Part shown: piece after piece, positions 61,790-64,000 of the stretch
Layout of the letters: every line of letters begins with the position of its first letter
Numbering within the stretch: the first letter of the stretch is position 1
Assembly (NCBI GenBank): GCA_020073665.1
Contig: JAIQEU010000002.1
Location: forward strand, 62,001-126,000
Length of the DNA: 64,000 bases
Source of the DNA: Terriglobia bacterium
GTDB lineage: Bacteria > Acidobacteriota > Terriglobia > Terriglobales > Acidobacteriaceae
Direction: 5' to 3'
The notes under the pieces: generated by a model
Told to the model about the DNA's origin: nothing
The model's database searches: none
Seen by the model: only the letters and a program-made list of their open reading frames with translations
Program-made: the position numbers and the translations under genes

Positions 61790-62857
61790 ATGGTGAAACC
61801 TTATACCGCCGTTGGCCTCATCCCCGCCGTACGCGGTATTCGCCGCCGCAAAGACATTAAGATCAACCTGGAACACTTGAAACACCTGGTGAAAGCTGCC
61901 AGCTGGCTGTCGGCACTCGACATCCCGGTGCGCTTGATCGCCCTTCCCGAAGGAGCTTTGCAGGCCTTCAACGATGAAGTGCTGGACCTGGACCACGTCA
62001 AGTTCGCACGCGAGTGCGCCATCGACATCCCCGGCGAAGAAACCGACGAACTGGGCAAGATTGCGGTCGAGTACAACGCTTTCATCATCGCCCAGGCAAA
62101 AGCGCGCCACCCTGATGTCAAAGACCGTTTCTTCAATGTCGGTTTCATCCTCAACCCGAAAGGCAAAGTAATCCTCAAGCACTACAAGGTCTCGCCCCTG
62201 TTCCCGGTGGAGCACTCCGTCTGCCCCCACGACATTTACGATTGGTGGATCGAAAAGTACGGGCGCAACCTGGATGCCTTCTGGCCGGTGGTGGATACCG
62301 AGATTGGCCGCCTCGGCATCATGATGGCGAATGAAGGCTCATATCCGGAGAACGCCCGGGCCCTGGCGCTGAATGGCGCCGAGGTGGTCTATCGCGCCTC
62401 TTATCCGCACCCCGCGACCGGCAATGAGATTTTCGAAATTCAAAGCCGGGCGCGCGCGCTCGACAACAACATGTACATCGTCGCCCCCAACCTGGGGACG
62501 TATTACCTGTTTCCCGAAGAGACCACCCCTATCGATACCTTCGGCGGACGTTCTTTCATCATCAATTACAAGGGGCAAATCGTGGGGCGGCAGGAGTACG
62601 GAGGCGGGTCAACCTACGTGGCGGGAGTGATCGACATTGAGGCCCTGCGCGATCACCGCGCGCGGGCGCAATGGGACAACTGGTTGAAAGACTTGCGCAC
62701 CGAACTGTACCAGATACTCTACGAACAGCCCATCTATCCCAAGAATCTTTACCTTAAGCGCGAACCGATGAAACACGCGGAATACCGGAAGAAGGTCATC
62801 CAGCGGCAGATCCGGCTGATGCACGATCGCGGCATCTGGAAGAAGCCGGAGCGCTGA
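61790..62857 (+). CDS. Nitrilase-fold protein lacking the catalytic cysteine
   Basis: 355 aa, carbon-nitrogen hydrolase superfamily. The catalytic Glu (IALPEGALQAF) and Lys (VILKHYKVSPLF) positions are kept. The nucleophile site reads RLGIMMANEGSYPENAR, where amidases of this fold have ICDDGNYPE; the Cys is therefore Ala. Other fold features are intact (NMYIVAPNLGTYYL, GRSFIINYKGQIVG). Without the Cys, nitrilase or amidase chemistry is not expected, so it may be a binding or regulatory protein or use another residue. It is 97 bp after TonB receptor 3 on the same strand, with a hairpin between. Confidence 0.8.
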   Translation: MVKPYTAVGLIPAVRGIRRRKDIKINLEHLKHLVKAASWLSALDIPVRLIALPEGALQAFNDEVLDLDHVKFARECAIDIPGEETDELGKIAVEYNAFIIAQAKARHPDVKDRFFNVGFILNPKGKVILKHYKVSPLFPVEHSVCPHDIYDWWIEKYGRNLDAFWPVVDTEIGRLGIMMANEGSYPENARALALNGAEVVYRASYPHPATGNEIFEIQSRARALDNNMYIVAPNLGTYYLFPEETTPIDTFGGRSFIINYKGQIVGRQEYGGGSTYVAGVIDIEALRDHRARAQWDNWLKDLRTELYQILYEQPIYPKNLYLKREPMKHAEYRKKVIQRQIRLMHDRGIWKKPER

Positions 62858-62904
62858 GCGCGACAAATCCTGCTGACGTGCTTTAGGGACCGTGCCCACG
62901 AGGC

Positions 62905-63528
62905 TTACTTTGCCAGGCAGAAGGCCACGATGGTATCGCCTCGCGCTCCGGTACTTTTCTCGACTTCTTCCACCAGTGTAAGTTCCAGGTCGTCGCAGTC
63001 CGGCTTCATTTCGCAAGCCGCAATCTCTTCCGGCGTGGCCCCGTGAAAGCACAGTTCACACACGCCCAAGCCGCCTTCCGAGCGCAGCGGCGGACCAAAC
63101 ATACGGCAAGTCATAGGCCGCGACTCATAGAGTTCACAAGTCCCCGTTTCCGGGTCCAGCACCGGGCAGGGCTCGTCATTGGCAAAGCCGGCGAAGCGGC
63201 GCTCGGCTTCATGGCCTTCGTGCAAAAGGCCGCTTACCGGATCGCCGGGAAAATCCTTTAATAGCCTTGAAACCGAGTCGCGCGCCCTTTGTCGCAGCCG
63301 CCCAGCACGCTCGGGTTCGCGCCGTTCCAGATCAGCCAGGCCTTGCTGCAGGCGGGCGGCATCCAGCTGATTTATGGCGAAGGGACCGATGCAGCACGAA
63401 GTACAACCCGGGCGGCAAACCAGCCATACCCCGCTTCGCCGCGTGACGTCCGCCAGGGCAGCATCCACGATTTGGACCAGGGCACGGTCCCCGGCGGGAA
63501 CGGCTCGGCAAGCCATGCCTGACAGCAT
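62905..63528 (-). CDS. YkgJ-type cysteine-cluster protein
   Basis: About 207 aa. Start is either the ATG at 63526-63528 or the one at 63514-63516; both give the same core. Cysteines in CRPGCTSCCIGPFAINQLDA and DEPCPVLDPETGTCELYESRPMTCRMFG match the YkgJ/UPF0153 pattern, which probably binds metal or an iron-sulfur cluster. GVCELCFHGATPEE adds a further pair. No transmembrane segment. Function not known. It diverges from the cytochrome gene at 63760 with a CRP-type site between. Confidence 0.82.
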   Translation of the reverse strand: MLSGMACRAVPAGDRALVQIVDAALADVTRRSGVWLVCRPGCTSCCIGPFAINQLDAARLQQGLADLERREPERAGRLRQRARDSVSRLLKDFPGDPVSGLLHEGHEAERRFAGFANDEPCPVLDPETGTCELYESRPMTCRMFGPPLRSEGGLGVCELCFHGATPEEIAACEMKPDCDDLELTLVEEVEKSTGARGDTIVAFCLAK

Positions 63529-63627
63529 ACCGCAGCCGGTTCCCGGGGTGCCGGGGAGGCAGATCCACACATTTTTTCGGCAGAGCCCGACCGGCAAAAC
63601 CACGTCTGGCGCGGCCTGCCAACCCGT

Positions 63628-63643
63628 TGTGATCTACATCACA
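63628..63643. promoter_or_regulatory. Perfect CRP-type palindrome
   Basis: TGTGATCTACATCACA fits TGTGA-N6-TCACA exactly. It is 117 bp before the cytochrome c start and 100 bp from the start of the divergent YkgJ-type gene, so it could control either. Confidence 0.6.
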
Positions 63644-63759
63644 TTCGCCCGTGACTCCCGCCACAGCGCCAAGGTACATGCTTGCCCGACAATCGCTCCA
63701 CTCGCAAGCAGTGGGATGCGAGGTAAAACCAACAAATTCATAGCGAAGGAGGCGATGAG

Positions 63760-64000
63760 ATGCCTACGCGCCATCGCATAGCCCTACCCCTTGTTCTGGT
63801 CCTGATGGTGACGCTGCTCAGCGTTAGCAGTTACGCTATCCCCGCCTTTTCACGCCAATATGGCACCTCGTGCAGCACTTGCCATGTCGATTTCCCCAAG
63901 CTCAACGACTTCGGCAAGGCTTTCAAAGATGCCGGGTTCAAATTTCCCAAAGACGACGAAACCTTCATCAAGGTACCCCCGGTCATGCTGGGGGCCCCGG
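63760..64000 (+). CDS. c-type cytochrome, C-terminus cut by window edge
   Basis: Only 80 codons are inside the window; the frame is open to the edge. The start ATG at 63760 has AAGGAGG 7 nt upstream; the ATG at 63755 runs into a stop at once. A signal peptide (ALPLVLVLMVTLLSVSSYAIPA) is followed by one haem-binding CSTCH motif (C38, C41, H42) in RQYGTSCSTCHVDFPKLND. More haem sites may lie past the edge, as in multihaem periplasmic cytochromes. A CRP-type site lies upstream. Confidence 0.85.
   Translation, partial: MPTRHRIALPLVLVLMVTLLSVSSYAIPAFSRQYGTSCSTCHVDFPKLNDFGKAFKDAGFKFPKDDETFIKVPPVMLGAP

Overview
The window looks like a chromosomal segment from a soil-type Acidobacteriota (Terriglobia-like). 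This is an inference from gene content, not from a marker gene. The DNA is GC-rich and tightly packed. It carries three large Oar-type TonB-dependent receptors with an N-terminal carboxypeptidase-regulatory-like domain, a Ser/Thr kinase fused to TPRs, a DUF2934 protein, a DinB-like secreted protein, and a dispersed intergenic repeat that reads CHPERSEGS when translated. There are no rRNA genes, CRISPR arrays, IS elements or integrases. RNA genes are tRNA-Cys, tRNA-Gly and a clear selenocysteine tRNA (selC).

Layout. 1-7.3 kb: a truncated AsmA-like gene, a periplasmic TPR protein, a LacI-type regulator and TonB receptor 1, whose upstream region has two tandem GTGA-N6-TCAC palindromes. 7.3-11.1 kb: the homoserine branch point, with a trans-sulfuration enzyme diverging from thrC-thrB. 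11.1-20.3 kb: a 71-aa orphan, a DinB-like protein, an APC permease/MFS pair, a multidomain PIG-L deacetylase and a Ser/Thr kinase. 20.6-27.4 kb: a DUF2934 protein, then a five-gene minus-strand operon (esterase, ATP-grasp ligase, GCS2 carboxylate-amine ligase, M29-type aminopeptidase, second ATP-grasp-like protein), diverging from an ornithine cyclodeaminase/mu-crystallin gene. I read this operon as a short-peptide or amide biosynthesis pathway with an unknown product; it is the strongest candidate here for an undescribed system. 27.5-32.2 kb: a lipoprotein, a monohaem cytochrome c, a Zn alcohol dehydrogenase and the ergothioneine pair egtB-egtD. 32.3-36.7 kb: a molybdopterin oxidoreductase without Tat signal plus a ferredoxin-NrfD fusion. 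36.8-41.3 kb: tRNAs, tryptophan 2,3-dioxygenase, an orphan ABC ATPase, a response regulator, a PhzF protein, a 1-Cys peroxiredoxin and selC.

41.4-62.9 kb is a catabolic block. A GntR-led six-gene operon encodes a 3-hydroxyisobutyrate-dehydrogenase-like enzyme, 2-oxoacid (pyruvate/acetoin-type) dehydrogenase E1alpha, E1beta and E2, and an M24-fold protein. TonB receptor 2 diverges from it. Next come an alpha/beta hydrolase, an aldehyde dehydrogenase, a fused styrene/indole monooxygenase-flavin reductase (StyA2B-type), an SDR, a second stand-alone StyA1-type oxygenase, TonB receptor 3, and a nitrilase-fold protein whose catalytic Cys is Ala. The likely theme is uptake and oxidation of an aromatic (indole- or styrene-like) substrate.

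The window ends with a YkgJ-type cysteine-cluster protein and the start of a c-type cytochrome that has a perfect CRP-type palindrome upstream. Several intergenic repeats sit exactly at gene ends: a 12-mer overlapping TAG stop codons at three genes, a GC-rich inverted repeat pair, and a CHPERSEGS element at the 5' end of a hydrolase gene.
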